Origin: Idiomarina loihiensis
GTDB lineage: Bacteria; Pseudomonadota; Gammaproteobacteria; Enterobacterales; Alteromonadaceae
Length of the DNA: 64,000 nucleotides
Direction of reading: 5' to 3'
NCBI RefSeq assembly: GCF_024584785.1
Contig: NZ_CP074112.1
Location: forward strand, 248,001-312,000
The notes under the pieces are model-generated. The model was given only the letters and a program-made list of their open reading frames with translations, was not told the origin of the DNA and did not search any database. Position 1 is the first letter of the stretch. Each line of letters starts with the position of its first letter. Shown piece by piece: positions 1-8,157 of this stretch. Both the position numbers and the translations under genes were made by a program.

Positions 1-383
1 ATAAATTTAAATCAGGTGTACTTGCTAGCGGTTTAGCCGTAGTCGCACTTTTTAGTCAAGCTGCCGCCGCAGATGCTGGCGCTAGCGTTTATCAGAAAAA
101 TTGTGCTGCTTGCCATCAAGCCAACGGCACTGGTATGGCAGCAGTATTTCCCCCATTAGCAGGCAACTCAAATATCAAGGACAAAGGTCTCTACATTGCC
201 GAGACTATTGTCAAAGGCAAATCAGGCAAATTGACTGTGAATGGCGCTGATTATAACGGCATGATGCCACCGATGGCTTATCTGAGTGATGCCGACATTG
301 CTGCCGTGGTCAACTTCGTGAATAAGAAGTTTGCTGGTGGCTCAGAAGAAATTAGTGCAGATGCGGTTAAAGGCATTCGTTAA
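1..383 (+). CDS. small class I cytochrome c, 5' end outside the window
   Basis: The frame is open from the window edge. The visible part reads a hydrophobic signal peptide ending in AAAAD, then a CAACH heme c attachment motif and a downstream MMPPMA segment that can supply the axial methionine. It is therefore a periplasmic mono-heme cytochrome c of roughly 125 residues. The first residues are missing, so the start is not defined. It lies 33 bp upstream of nirK on the same strand and is the natural candidate electron donor to the copper nitrite reductase. The family call is firm; the donor role is inferred from position. Confidence 0.85.
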   Translation, partial: KFKSGVLASGLAVVALFSQAAAADAGASVYQKNCAACHQANGTGMAAVFPPLAGNSNIKDKGLYIAETIVKGKSGKLTVNGADYNGMMPPMAYLSDADIAAVVNFVNKKFAGGSEEISADAVKGIR

Positions 384-416
384 TAAATTTACCCTAGAAG
401 GTTTGGAGAAGTCGTT

Positions 417-1568
417 ATGAAAAAGCTCGTTTTATCTGCAATTGCTAGTGCCCTTGTTGTTGCTTGTGCTGGTGCACCTCAGTCTGGTTCTGCTGGATTA
501 ACTCTAAAACACGACAGCGAATATGTGATTGATGGCAAAATCTACGGTTTGCCTGAAGCAAAAGTTTATCGTGAAGATTACAACGGCCCTGCGGTGGTTG
601 GTGATTACCTGACCATGGCGCCGAATTTGGCCAAGCTTGATTATGAAGGCAATAAAGAGCACGAAGTGCGAATGGATGTATTTTCGCAAAAAGTTGAAGT
701 AGCTCCGGGTGTTAGTTACAACGCATGGACCTTTGGCGGCTCGGTTCCTGGTCCAGTTTTACACGTACGTGAAGGCGACCGTGTGGTTTTCAAAATGAAA
801 AACCGTTCAGACGAAGAGGTTGTCATTACTGAGCCATTAAAAGGCCAAGCACCTTACCTAAGCCAAATTCAAGCGTCAGAATTACAAAAGCATGAGGCCG
901 TTATTGCGCCTATGCCACACTCTATGGATTTTCATAGCGGTACTGTCGCAGCAGAAGATAAGTGGCGTACCATTGCTCCGGGCGAAACTATCGAATTTGA
1001 ATGGATAGCGAACTATGCCGGTACTTATATGTATCACTGTGGTACTTCAAGCGTACTGATGCACACTGCGATGGGCCAGTACGGTGCGGTTGTGGTATCG
1101 CCCAAAGAAGGCTATCCAACTGATGCTGAAGTAGACCAAGAGTACGTGATTGTGCAGTCAGAAATGTATTTGTCACAAATGGGTGATAGCTACATTTACG
1201 ACCACGGTGCAGCGTTAGCTCGCGACCCAAGCCACGTTGTGTTTAACGGCCACGTGAGCTCGTTAAGCGAAAATCCATTACGTGCTGATGAAGGTGACCG
1301 CGTCCGTATTCACTTCTTGAATGCCGGGCCATCTGGAACTTCAAGTTTTCACGTGATTGGCGCTATCTTTGACCAAGTTTGGGTCGAAGGTGATCCACGT
1401 AACACTTGGTATGGCATGCAAACTGTCTTGTTAGGTGCCAGCTCTAGCGCAACCATCGAGTTTATTGTGCCAGAAGAAGGGATCTACAAATTGGTAGATC
1501 ACGAGTTTGCTGATGCTGAGCGCGGTGCTGCCGGTGCCTTAATCGCTGGCCCACGTAAAGCTAAGTAA
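417..1568 (+). CDS. nirK: copper-containing nitrite reductase, AniA type, with unusual axial ligand
   Basis: This 383-residue two-cupredoxin enzyme should reduce nitrite to nitric oxide. The N-terminus has a lipoprotein-like signal (VVAC), as in AniA, suggesting outer-membrane anchoring. Type 1 copper ligands are H168, C208 and H216; type 2 ligands are H173, H207 and H312; the catalytic Asp is in the PHSMDFH motif (D171). The short loop YHCGTSSVLMH resembles AniA. The position that normally carries the axial Met, five residues after H216, is Gln221 here, while a Met sits two residues earlier. The start ATG has GGAG upstream. It is followed by a nirV-like gene and an SCO gene, consistent with one operon. 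Confidence 0.92.
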   Translation: MKKLVLSAIASALVVACAGAPQSGSAGLTLKHDSEYVIDGKIYGLPEAKVYREDYNGPAVVGDYLTMAPNLAKLDYEGNKEHEVRMDVFSQKVEVAPGVSYNAWTFGGSVPGPVLHVREGDRVVFKMKNRSDEEVVITEPLKGQAPYLSQIQASELQKHEAVIAPMPHSMDFHSGTVAAEDKWRTIAPGETIEFEWIANYAGTYMYHCGTSSVLMHTAMGQYGAVVVSPKEGYPTDAEVDQEYVIVQSEMYLSQMGDSYIYDHGAALARDPSHVVFNGHVSSLSENPLRADEGDRVRIHFLNAGPSGTSSFHVIGAIFDQVWVEGDPRNTWYGMQTVLLGASSSATIEFIVPEEGIYKLVDHEFADAERGAAGALIAGPRKAK

Positions 1569-1596
1569 AGTTTGCTAACCCAAATAAGGTTTGATT

Positions 1597-2337
1597 ATGA
1601 AGTATTTAGTAGGTGTTCTAGCCATTGCAGTAAGTGCTCAGGTTCTCGCTGAACCCGTGCTGGTAGAAGGTGGTCAATATGTTCCTGTAGTCGTCCTTGA
1701 TAAGGAGCTTGAACAACTCACCATGCCTAACTTTATGCTCGATGCAGCACCTGTTACTCATGCTGAATATCAAACCTTTGTGTTGGCCCATCCGAAGTGG
1801 CGGCGGGATACCATTCCCGCCATCTTTCACGATGGTCACTACTTAAAAAGTTGGCAAACAGCTGATAGCCATGCTGTTGATGATGCCGACAAAGCAGTAA
1901 CTCAAGTATCTTGGTTTGCTGCACGAGCTTATTGCAAAGCCCAAGGTGGGCGTTTACCAAGCCTAGAAGAATGGGAATATGCATCGGCACAATATCGGCA
2001 GCAACAAGGCTTAACGGATCATGAGTACGCTCGGATGTTGTTCTCATGGCATACCAACCCAACTACTTACGCTCAATTACCGTTAGACCCTGTGGCTGGT
2101 AAATTGAATCATATGCATGATCGCGTTAACGAATGGGTAGAAGATTTTCAGTTGTTACTCACTAACGGTGATGACAACGATGTGCTGTCTGGCTCTTGCG
2201 GTGACAGTGCCAGATTTATGGCTGACTTTGGCGAAGCCAGTTATGCCACCTTTTTTAGATATCAGTCGCGCAGTAATTATCGAGCGCAAAGTACTACTAG
2301 CACCTTAGGTTTTCGCTGTGCTTACGATGTGGAGTAA
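1597..2337 (+). CDS. nirV: NirV-like protein of the formylglycine-generating enzyme (SUMF1) family
   Basis: This 246-residue secreted protein has a signal peptide (about residues 1-18). It carries the family signatures PVTHAEYQTF, VSWFAARAYC, GRLPSLEEWEYA and a C-terminal LGFRC. NirV proteins are found directly downstream of nirK in several denitrifiers. Their role is not settled; a part in nitrite reductase maturation or copper supply is often suggested. I start at ATG 1597 with AAGGT upstream rather than at the TTG two codons earlier. It lies 28 bp after nirK and 5 bp before the SCO gene. The family call is firm; the name rests on synteny. Confidence 0.8.
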   Translation: MKYLVGVLAIAVSAQVLAEPVLVEGGQYVPVVVLDKELEQLTMPNFMLDAAPVTHAEYQTFVLAHPKWRRDTIPAIFHDGHYLKSWQTADSHAVDDADKAVTQVSWFAARAYCKAQGGRLPSLEEWEYASAQYRQQQGLTDHEYARMLFSWHTNPTTYAQLPLDPVAGKLNHMHDRVNEWVEDFQLLLTNGDDNDVLSGSCGDSARFMADFGEASYATFFRYQSRSNYRAQSTTSTLGFRCAYDVE

Positions 2338-2342
2338 CCCTT

Positions 2343-2987
2343 ATGAACGCCATGATTAAATTATTAGCAGGTATTGGAGTTGCAGGTCTGTTGGCCAGTG
2401 GAGCTTTGGCTCAAGACCATAGCCATCATCATAATCACGCTAACCATACTACCCTAGGGGCGGCGGAAGTACGCCAAGATGACTCCATTTATCACCTTGA
2501 TGCTAACTGGCAAGCCCACACTGGACAGGAGCTGACGTTGGCTCAATTGCAAGGGCAGCCGGTCGTTATTTCGATGATCTATGGTAGCTGTACCACCGCA
2601 TGTCCGGTGTTAGTAAATGATGCACGACGGGTCTATGAGGCCTTACCAGAAGCGTATCAGCCTTATGTGAAGCTGGTGATGGTGAGCTTTGATGAAGATC
2701 GAGATACTCCCGCAGCGCTTGCTGAATATGCGGCCAAATATAATCTTGGGGACGACACTTGGTTGTTCTTACACGGCGAGGATAGTGATATCCGGGCGAT
2801 GGCAACCATGTTAGGGGTGCGTTATCGTAAGCGTCCCGATGGTGACTTTGACCATAGTAACTTAGTTACTGTGTTAGATACCCAAGGACGCATCGTACAG
2901 CGCACTGAAGGACTCAATCGGCCGGTCGATGATGCCGTGAAAGCTCTCATGAAAGTGATTGATGATAACCACTTAATGCATCACTAA
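2343..2987 (+). CDS. SCO1/SenC-family copper chaperone
   Basis: This 214-residue protein has a signal peptide, then a His-rich stretch (DHSHHHNHANH) and a thioredoxin-like SCO fold. The copper-binding CxxxC is in YGSCTTACP, and the matching His is in FDHSNLV. SCO proteins deliver copper to cuproenzymes in the periplasm. As the last gene of the nirK cluster it most likely metallates NirK, although SCO proteins more often serve cytochrome c oxidase. The His-rich N-terminus probably gathers copper. Confidence 0.88.
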   Translation: MNAMIKLLAGIGVAGLLASGALAQDHSHHHNHANHTTLGAAEVRQDDSIYHLDANWQAHTGQELTLAQLQGQPVVISMIYGSCTTACPVLVNDARRVYEALPEAYQPYVKLVMVSFDEDRDTPAALAEYAAKYNLGDDTWLFLHGEDSDIRAMATMLGVRYRKRPDGDFDHSNLVTVLDTQGRIVQRTEGLNRPVDDAVKALMKVIDDNHLMHH

Positions 2988-3027
2988 TTCTTGTATTCTG
3001 TTGTTCTAGCGCATGTTGTAGCTGTTT

Positions 3028-3055
3028 GCGTCACCAATGAGGTGGCGCTTTTTTT
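3028..3055 (+). terminator. Rho-independent terminator of the nirK cluster
   Basis: GCGTCACC and GGTGGCGC pair around the loop AATGA and are followed by seven T residues. It lies 40 bp after the SCO stop codon. Confidence 0.85.
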
Positions 3056-3246
3056 GTATTCCCTCTATCGCCCTAGCCATCAAGTTTTACTCCAAATCGC
3101 ACATAGCGGCAACACAGTACAAAAGCCCACTGAGACTAAATGGCAAGCATTGATTGTTTAAACAAGCAAGATCAGCGAAAATAGCAGCTATTGACGATCA
3201 ACCCGATGGATTGACCAGTACCAGCACATTACGTGCTTGCAAACTG

Positions 3247-3848
3247 GTGTACAAATCCGTGTACAAACTAAAAGAATTTATACATGGCAAACCAAGATTT
3301 TCTCAATGAAATCAAAAAGCGTCGCACTTTTGCGATCATCTCTCACCCTGATGCCGCCCAGCCTTTCAACGCTTAAAATCACCTTTCATTGCACACCACA
3401 ATCACATCTCTACGTACTGAATTTAAAGGCTTTTTGTCTTTTTCTCGTTTCTTTGCTTTTCAATGATGTTCAAGCGTAACCTCGGAAAGTGTGTACAAAC
3501 TTGAGTACAAATTCCGTTTTAGAGGCCTTTGGCGAAAATTCCATGACACAAATCTGGCTGTAGGCCTTGTGGCTACTGGGTTTGACGTAAAAAGTACTAC
3601 CGTTAAAAAGAGTCTCTTTTTTTGGTAAATGTTTTCTTCTGTACCAAATTACAAAATTTAATGAGGGAGTTTATTATTGGTGTAATTTTTGCTTTAGTGT
3701 TTGTTTTTGAAGATGCTTGAAGCGAACCAATACGGTTATTTCTAATTGAGATATCAGACTTACCTTCAAATTTAGTTGCTGTTAACACCATCATTTTGCA
3801 CTTTATTTTCGACCTGTGTGTACAAAATTTCCTGTAACTGTGTACAAA
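3247..3848 (+). repeat. GTGTACAAA repeats on both sides of the att/prfC junction
   Basis: GTGTACAAA occurs at 3247, 3259, 3491, 3818 and 3840, and a one-base variant (GAGTACAAA) lies at 3503. The first two pairs are each spaced 12 bp start to start; the third pair is spaced 22 bp. All six are on the plus strand. They bracket the prfC fragment, one pair upstream and two pairs downstream. This layout resembles arm-type binding sites of a tyrosine integrase. The role is inferred; the repeats are seen directly. Confidence 0.55.
3284..3376 (+). pseudogene. prfC: 5' fragment of prfC (release factor 3), ICE attachment junction
   Basis: The reading frame opens MANQDFLNEI and continues RRTFAIISHPDA, the conserved start of RF3 just before its GKTT P-loop. 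Identity then ends and the frame runs AQPFNA to a stop. SXT/R391 elements are known to integrate into the 5' end of prfC by recombination at a short core. The break at about 3341-3354 (TCTCACCCTGATGC) therefore marks the junction between prfC sequence and the element. The rest of prfC is expected at the other end of the ICE, outside the window. Confidence 0.82.
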
Positions 3849-4141
3849 CTTCCTCTTTGTTGCACTTATCTTCTGGCGATTTGACGCGAGTTCTTCTGTA
3901 GCCCATGCTGTATAAGGGCTGAGCGACAAAAGTACTTAGGGAGTTTGATGCGTCAGTTCGCGATTATCAGCGAGAGTATCGCTCTTTTGTCGATGACAAA
4001 AATCTCCTTCTACTTATATGTAATTATGTATCAGGTCATGGCTTTTGATATGTAATGGCTAATCGAATTTGTGTTATTTGAGTTACTGTGATATGTTTTT
4101 GTATATAATTATTCTTAAGTGATGCATTAAGGCGTATCGAA
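3377..4141. other. att-proximal non-coding stretch of the ICE
   Basis: About 765 bases without a convincing gene. It holds four of the GTGTACAAA-type repeats and is AT-rich. The only open frame of any length (3603-3929, minus strand) has no recognisable domain. A promoter for hipB is expected near 4090-4130, where TATATAATTATT occurs. Confidence 0.5.
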
Positions 4142-4462
4142 ATGAGCTATGTAACAGAGCAGATACTAGAAAGTCTTCGAGAAGCTCGGGTACGAAAGGG
4201 GTTTAGCCAGAGAGAGTTAAGTGCTCGTTCGGGTGTGCCTCAAAGCCATATTTCGAAAATCGAGTCTGGCAGTGTTGATTTAAGAATATCCAGTTTGATT
4301 GCACTTGCCCGTGTACTAGACCTAGAGCTATTGGTTGCGCCTAAAAAGTCTGTACCTGCCATCAAGTCGATCATTCGAAGTGGCCAAGGTATTAACGGCA
4401 TCAGCGATGAGGGTGAGCCAATGTCGCCCGCGTATCAGTTAGAGGAAGACGACGATGACTAA
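4142..4462 (+). CDS. hipB: HipB-like antitoxin, XRE family
   Basis: This 106-residue protein has a helix-turn-helix of the Cro/C1 type (about residues 10-65; FSQRELSARSGVPQSHISKIESG). The acidic C-terminal tail ends in LEEDDDD. HipB proteins bind their own promoter and neutralise the HipA kinase. The stop codon overlaps the hipA start by 8 bases, so the two are translationally coupled. The module sits between the att region and int, a place where these elements carry variable cargo, and probably stabilises the element. Confidence 0.88.
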   Translation: MSYVTEQILESLREARVRKGFSQRELSARSGVPQSHISKIESGSVDLRISSLIALARVLDLELLVAPKKSVPAIKSIIRSGQGINGISDEGEPMSPAYQLEEDDDD

Positions 4463-5684
4463 CCATGTCTCTACGCTCAACGTATTGCTCTATGGTGAAC
4501 CGATCGCAACGATCACCAACGTGGGTAATGACAGAACACTTTTTGCCTTTATGGATTCGTACATTAATGACGAATCGCGGCCTGTGTTAGGGCTTGGCTT
4601 TAAAGATTCGCTCGGTGGCCTGCTGACTAGCTTCAAACCTACCCAAAATAAGTTAACCCCGTTTTTCTCCAACCTTTTACCAGAAGAAACCATGCGTAAT
4701 TACCTGGCTGAGCGTGCTGGTGTGAACCCAGCACGGGAATTTTTTCTATTGTGGGTACTGGGGCAGGATCTGGCTGGAGCGATCACGGTTGAGCCTGCGG
4801 ATGGTGAAGCCTTACCACCTAATGTGCATCAAGGTATTGAAGATAAAACGAAAATAGATGCTCCAATGCGTTTTTCATTGGCGGGTGTGCAATTGAAGTT
4901 TTCAGCCGTGCAACAGGCTAACGGCGGCTTGACCATTCCAGCAACTGGTAAAGGTGGCTCTTGGATTGTGAAGTTGCCGTCATCTCGATTTGACGCTGTG
5001 CCAGAAAATGAATATTCGATGATGGAACTGGCTCGATTGCTTGGGATGGATGTGCCAGAGACTCAGCTACTTTCCATTAACCAGATTGCTAATATCCCAG
5101 ATGGTATTGGTAAATTTGGTGATGCTTTTAAAAATGCTCAGGCGTTTGTGATCAAGCGCTTTGATCGTGCAGGTGATCAAGCCGTACATATTGAAGATTT
5201 TGCGCAAGTGTTTGGCGTCTATCCTCAAGATAAATACAAAAAAGCGAGTATGCGCAATATTGCTCAGGTTATCGGCATCGAAGGTCAAGACGAGGACATC
5301 GCAGAATTTACACGCAGATTGGTGTTCAATACGTTAATTGGTAATGCCGATATGCATTTGAAGAATTGGTCTGTGATTTACAAAGACAAGCGCACCGCAT
5401 CGATTGCGCCTGCTTATGATTTTGTCTCGACTATTCCTTATATCCCCGATGATAGTGCATCGCTGAAGGTGAGCCGTAGCAAGAAATTCAGTGATTTCAC
5501 GCTGGATGAGCTGTCACACTTAGCGGCTAAAGCCATGTTGCCAGAAAAATTGGTGTTAGATACCGCAAAGCAAACTGTAGCATGCTTCCATGAGGTATGG
5601 GCGAAAGAAAAAGCGCATTTACCCCTTACTAAGTCAGTGATTGAAGCCATCGAAACGCACTTACGAAGCATACCGCTACGCTAA
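4455..5684 (+). CDS. hipA: HipA-like serine/threonine kinase toxin
   Basis: This 409-residue protein contains an N-terminal couple_hipA domain (about 10-110, with FFSNLLPEE). A HipA kinase domain follows, with SLAGVQLKFS, the phosphate-binding WIVKLPS segment, the catalytic GNADMHLKNW and the metal-binding APAYDFVST. E. coli HipA phosphorylates glutamyl-tRNA synthetase and induces dormancy; the target here cannot be read from sequence. It overlaps hipB. An inverted repeat lies 55 bp downstream. Confidence 0.9.
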   Translation: MTNHVSTLNVLLYGEPIATITNVGNDRTLFAFMDSYINDESRPVLGLGFKDSLGGLLTSFKPTQNKLTPFFSNLLPEETMRNYLAERAGVNPAREFFLLWVLGQDLAGAITVEPADGEALPPNVHQGIEDKTKIDAPMRFSLAGVQLKFSAVQQANGGLTIPATGKGGSWIVKLPSSRFDAVPENEYSMMELARLLGMDVPETQLLSINQIANIPDGIGKFGDAFKNAQAFVIKRFDRAGDQAVHIEDFAQVFGVYPQDKYKKASMRNIAQVIGIEGQDEDIAEFTRRLVFNTLIGNADMHLKNWSVIYKDKRTASIAPAYDFVSTIPYIPDDSASLKVSRSKKFSDFTLDELSHLAAKAMLPEKLVLDTAKQTVACFHEVWAKEKAHLPLTKSVIEAIETHLRSIPLR

Positions 5685-5738
5685 ATTCCTAGTAGCTAGA
5701 GCGTGCATATCTATAAAGATGGTTTAACTTAATGCGAT

Positions 5739-5761
5739 TTTACGGCGCTTTTCGCCGTAAA
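5739..5761 (+). terminator. possible terminator after hipA
   Basis: TTTACGGCG and CGCCGTAAA are perfect arms around CTTTT. There is no T-tract afterwards, so termination would be weak or factor-dependent. Confidence 0.4.
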
Positions 5762-5900
5762 CTGGAAATTTGGTAAACTGCACAATGATACCGGTGTCAT
5801 GATAAGGCTGATCTTCTGAACAAATCATGCATCTTTCTGACCATCAACAAGTGATGAATCAGGCGATGATAGCTTTACATTGATTTTCAGGAGAATGCAG

Positions 5901-6095
5901 ATGACAGCAGTAGCGCACCAGGTAACCCCTTTTCTAACATCTTACGAAGTGATGGCTCGTTACCACATTAGCTATACGACGCTCTGGCGAAGAATAAAAG
6001 ATGGCAGCTTGCCGCAACCTCGTATTAACCGAAATACGCGAAATAAGCTGTGGCACATTGAAGACTTGGAAGAGTATGAGAAGAAAGAGGACTGA
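5901..6095 (+). CDS. AlpA-like small DNA-binding protein
   Basis: This 64-residue winged-helix/HTH_17 type protein contains SYEVMARYHISYTTLWRRI and a charged C-terminus. AlpA-family proteins sit beside integrase genes of genomic islands and act as excisionase or int activators. I start at ATG 5901 because CAGGAG lies 7 bases upstream; an ATG two codons earlier is too close to it. The gene converges on int, with 11 bases between the stop codons. It may be the recombination directionality factor, but the usual SXT xis lies on the other side of int, so this is uncertain. Confidence 0.7.
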   Translation: MTAVAHQVTPFLTSYEVMARYHISYTTLWRRIKDGSLPQPRINRNTRNKLWHIEDLEEYEKKED

Positions 6096-6106
6096 GCCTC
6101 TTTCTT

Positions 6107-7012
6107 TTACTGTCCGAAACGCCAGTTGAACGGAAAGCCTGTCGGCTCGATGATGGTTTCTAGCTGTTGATACCAAACGTCGTAAGCATGACGCATTTCA
6201 TCCAGGTACTGATATTGGTTGTAGATAGCATCCAACCCTTTTTTGCTGTGGCCAATCATCAACTCGGCAACTTCTTGCGTCGTGATGGCAGACATTCGCG
6301 TTCGCATCGTTCTGCGAAGATCATGCATAGACCAGTGTTCCATCTCAATGCCAAGTGACCTGCGAGCCCAGATTTTCACATTGTTAGGAATAGTGGTATC
6401 AAAGCCATTTGTGGCAAGCTTTTCTTGTCCGTTCGCGGGAAACAAGTAAGTTGATTTGCTCATCTGCATCGCCAGTTCAATCAGCTCGATAGCAGGCCTA
6501 ATCAATGGCCGCATGATCGGCGCTCCAATTTTCTCACCTTGTTTGCGGATCTCTATGGGCACTGTCCACATTGCAGATTGCAAGTCAAAGTGATGCTTTT
6601 CAGCTTGAATGAGTTCGCCCTTGCGCCCTCCCAATAAGAGAAGCAGTTTTATGTAGATGCGATTCTTCTCAGTGATTTTTGACTCATGCAAATAGCGCCA
6701 AAGTATCCTTATCTCGTTGTCATTTAGCACCCGAGTTCGTTTGCCTTTCTTACCGCCAACCTTTTTTGCTGTGATCCCAGCGGCAGCGTTAATTTCCAAA
6801 ATTTGTTCATCAATCAGCCAGTCATAAAACTTGTGCAGCACAGACACCAGACGTTCTGTGTTTGAAGGGGACGACTCCGAAACCTCACGAAGACAGTTTC
6901 GCAAGGACAATTCATTGATGTCAGTTAATGGGTACTTGCCAAGTCGGGGCAGCAAATATATTTGGGTATACGGATTTAATGGTTGATGGGGCACCTTCAC
7001 CCCATCAACCAT
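6107..7012 (-). pseudogene. int: ICE tyrosine integrase, 5'-truncated
   Basis: The remaining frame of about 300 residues holds the end of the core-binding domain and the full catalytic domain. Catalytic residues are Arg in LLLLGGRKGEL, HDLRRT, GHSKKG and the Tyr in AIYNQYQ. Integrases of this group are about 410 residues long, so roughly 110 N-terminal residues, including the arm-binding domain, are missing. The loss occurs exactly at a 38-bp inverted repeat; the present ATG lies inside that repeat and is probably fortuitous. It ends near the att region, as expected for SXT/R391. The protein as it stands should not integrate or excise DNA. Confidence 0.75.
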
Positions 7013-7038
7013 TAAATCCGTATACCCAAATAAATTTG
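6953..7038. repeat. 38-bp inverted repeat with 8-nt loop at the int deletion junction
   Basis: Positions 6959-6991 and 7000-7032 are perfect 33-bp complements around the loop CACCTTCA. The arms extend to 38 bp with one mismatch. The left arm is the truncated 5' end of int; the right arm leads into the region before traL. Confidence 0.95.
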
Positions 7039-7252
7039 ATATGCATGTCGTCCCGTCCGGGTTTGCTAAAGTGGGCAGCTGGTCTCGACACGACCAATAT
7101 CCTCATCATATCAACCGCATCAAAAAGATCAATTGTTAGTATTGTCTGAGTAGAACCCTCAAAACCTTCAAAAATTCGGCATCTAGCTGACCACCGAACC
7201 TGCCAATCCCAAGGCATTCTTCACTTCTCAATTCAAACAACGAGGAGTGACT

Positions 7253-7534
7253 ATGGAACCTGTGAGTATTCCATCCTATATCGATGACCCGCCGCACTTC
7301 CTGCTTTGGAGTGCCGATGAGATGGCTCCCATTCTGTTGGGGCTAGTGATCGGCATTTTTACCGGTAATGCCTTGGTTTTATGCCTGTTGGGGTTGGTGA
7401 CAACCAAGCTCTATCGGCGTTTTCGTGATGGTCGCCCAGATGGTTTTATTCTTCACGCCATCTACTGGGCCGGACTGTTGCCAACCAAAGCCAAGACGAT
7501 CCCTAACCCATTTATCAGGAGCTATCTGCCGTGA
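7253..7534 (+). CDS. traL: TraL, VirB3-like component of the F-type conjugative pore
   Basis: This 93-residue inner-membrane protein has a hydrophobic hairpin (about residues 22-55) and the TraL-like ending typical of the family (YRRFRDG, then GLLPTKAKTIPNPFIR). TraL recruits the pilus assembly machinery at the inner membrane. ATG 7253 follows GAGGAG by 7 bases. It is the first gene of traLEKBVA, in the order known for SXT/R391 and IncA/C. The stop codon overlaps the traE start. The genes that normally precede it (traI, traD) are missing here. Confidence 0.88.
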   Translation: MEPVSIPSYIDDPPHFLLWSADEMAPILLGLVIGIFTGNALVLCLLGLVTTKLYRRFRDGRPDGFILHAIYWAGLLPTKAKTIPNPFIRSYLP

Positions 7535-8157
7535 AGTTCGACGTGTTTTTAAAATCATGGCAAGGCACGCAATTAGAGAACCGATGGCAACGGTTTCTGA
7601 TTGCAGTGCTGGTGCTATCTAACTTGCTGCTTGCGGTTGCGGCATTTTCTCGCAATACCGTAGTGGCCATTCAACCACCAACCTTGTCTGAAACGGCTGA
7701 AGTGTCACGAAACCAAGCCACTCAACCTTACCTGGAGTCCTGGGGGCTCTACCTGGCTGAGCTTATGGGCAACGTGACGCCGGGTAATGTGTCCTTTATC
7801 CGGGTTGCTATAGAACCACTGCTTTCTCCAGCGGTGTACCAGCAAGTGGTCGATGCACTGGAAATTCAGGCAAGGCAAATCCGAGAAGACCGAGTCACGC
7901 TCAAATTCCAACCCAGACAGGTGGAGTATGAGTATGAAACCGGCCATGTCTTTGTGACCGGTTATTCCTTGGTCTCTGGACCATCTGGAGATGAACAGCG
8001 CCAAACTCGCACCTATGAGTTTGACATCGATATTGAGCAATACCGTCCAAAGCTCAGTTGGATGGATACGTATGAGGGGCAAGCTAGAACGAAGCGCGTT
8101 CGTGAAAAGTTGACCCAAGAGCAAAACCGGAGGGTGAATGATGCGAACCAAAATTAA
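7531..8157 (+). CDS. traE: TraE, VirB8-like scaffold protein
   Basis: This 208-residue protein has one N-terminal membrane helix (about 24-44) and a periplasmic VirB8-like domain. TraE/VirB8 proteins nucleate the inner-membrane platform of the type IV secretion system. The start is GTG 7531 with AGGAG upstream, overlapping the traL stop by 4 bases. The 3' end overlaps traK by 20 bases, so the operon is tightly coupled. Confidence 0.88.
   Translation: MKFDVFLKSWQGTQLENRWQRFLIAVLVLSNLLLAVAAFSRNTVVAIQPPTLSETAEVSRNQATQPYLESWGLYLAELMGNVTPGNVSFIRVAIEPLLSPAVYQQVVDALEIQARQIREDRVTLKFQPRQVEYEYETGHVFVTGYSLVSGPSGDEQRQTRTYEFDIDIEQYRPKLSWMDTYEGQARTKRVREKLTQEQNRRVNDANQN

Noticed and set aside
3603-3929. 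108-codon open frame on the minus strand near att
   Set aside because: No domain, no good ribosome site, and it spans the GTGTACAAA repeats of the att region; probably chance.
7005-7217. 70-codon frame on the minus strand before traL
   Set aside because: It overlaps the int-side inverted repeat and has no recognisable family; probably not a gene.
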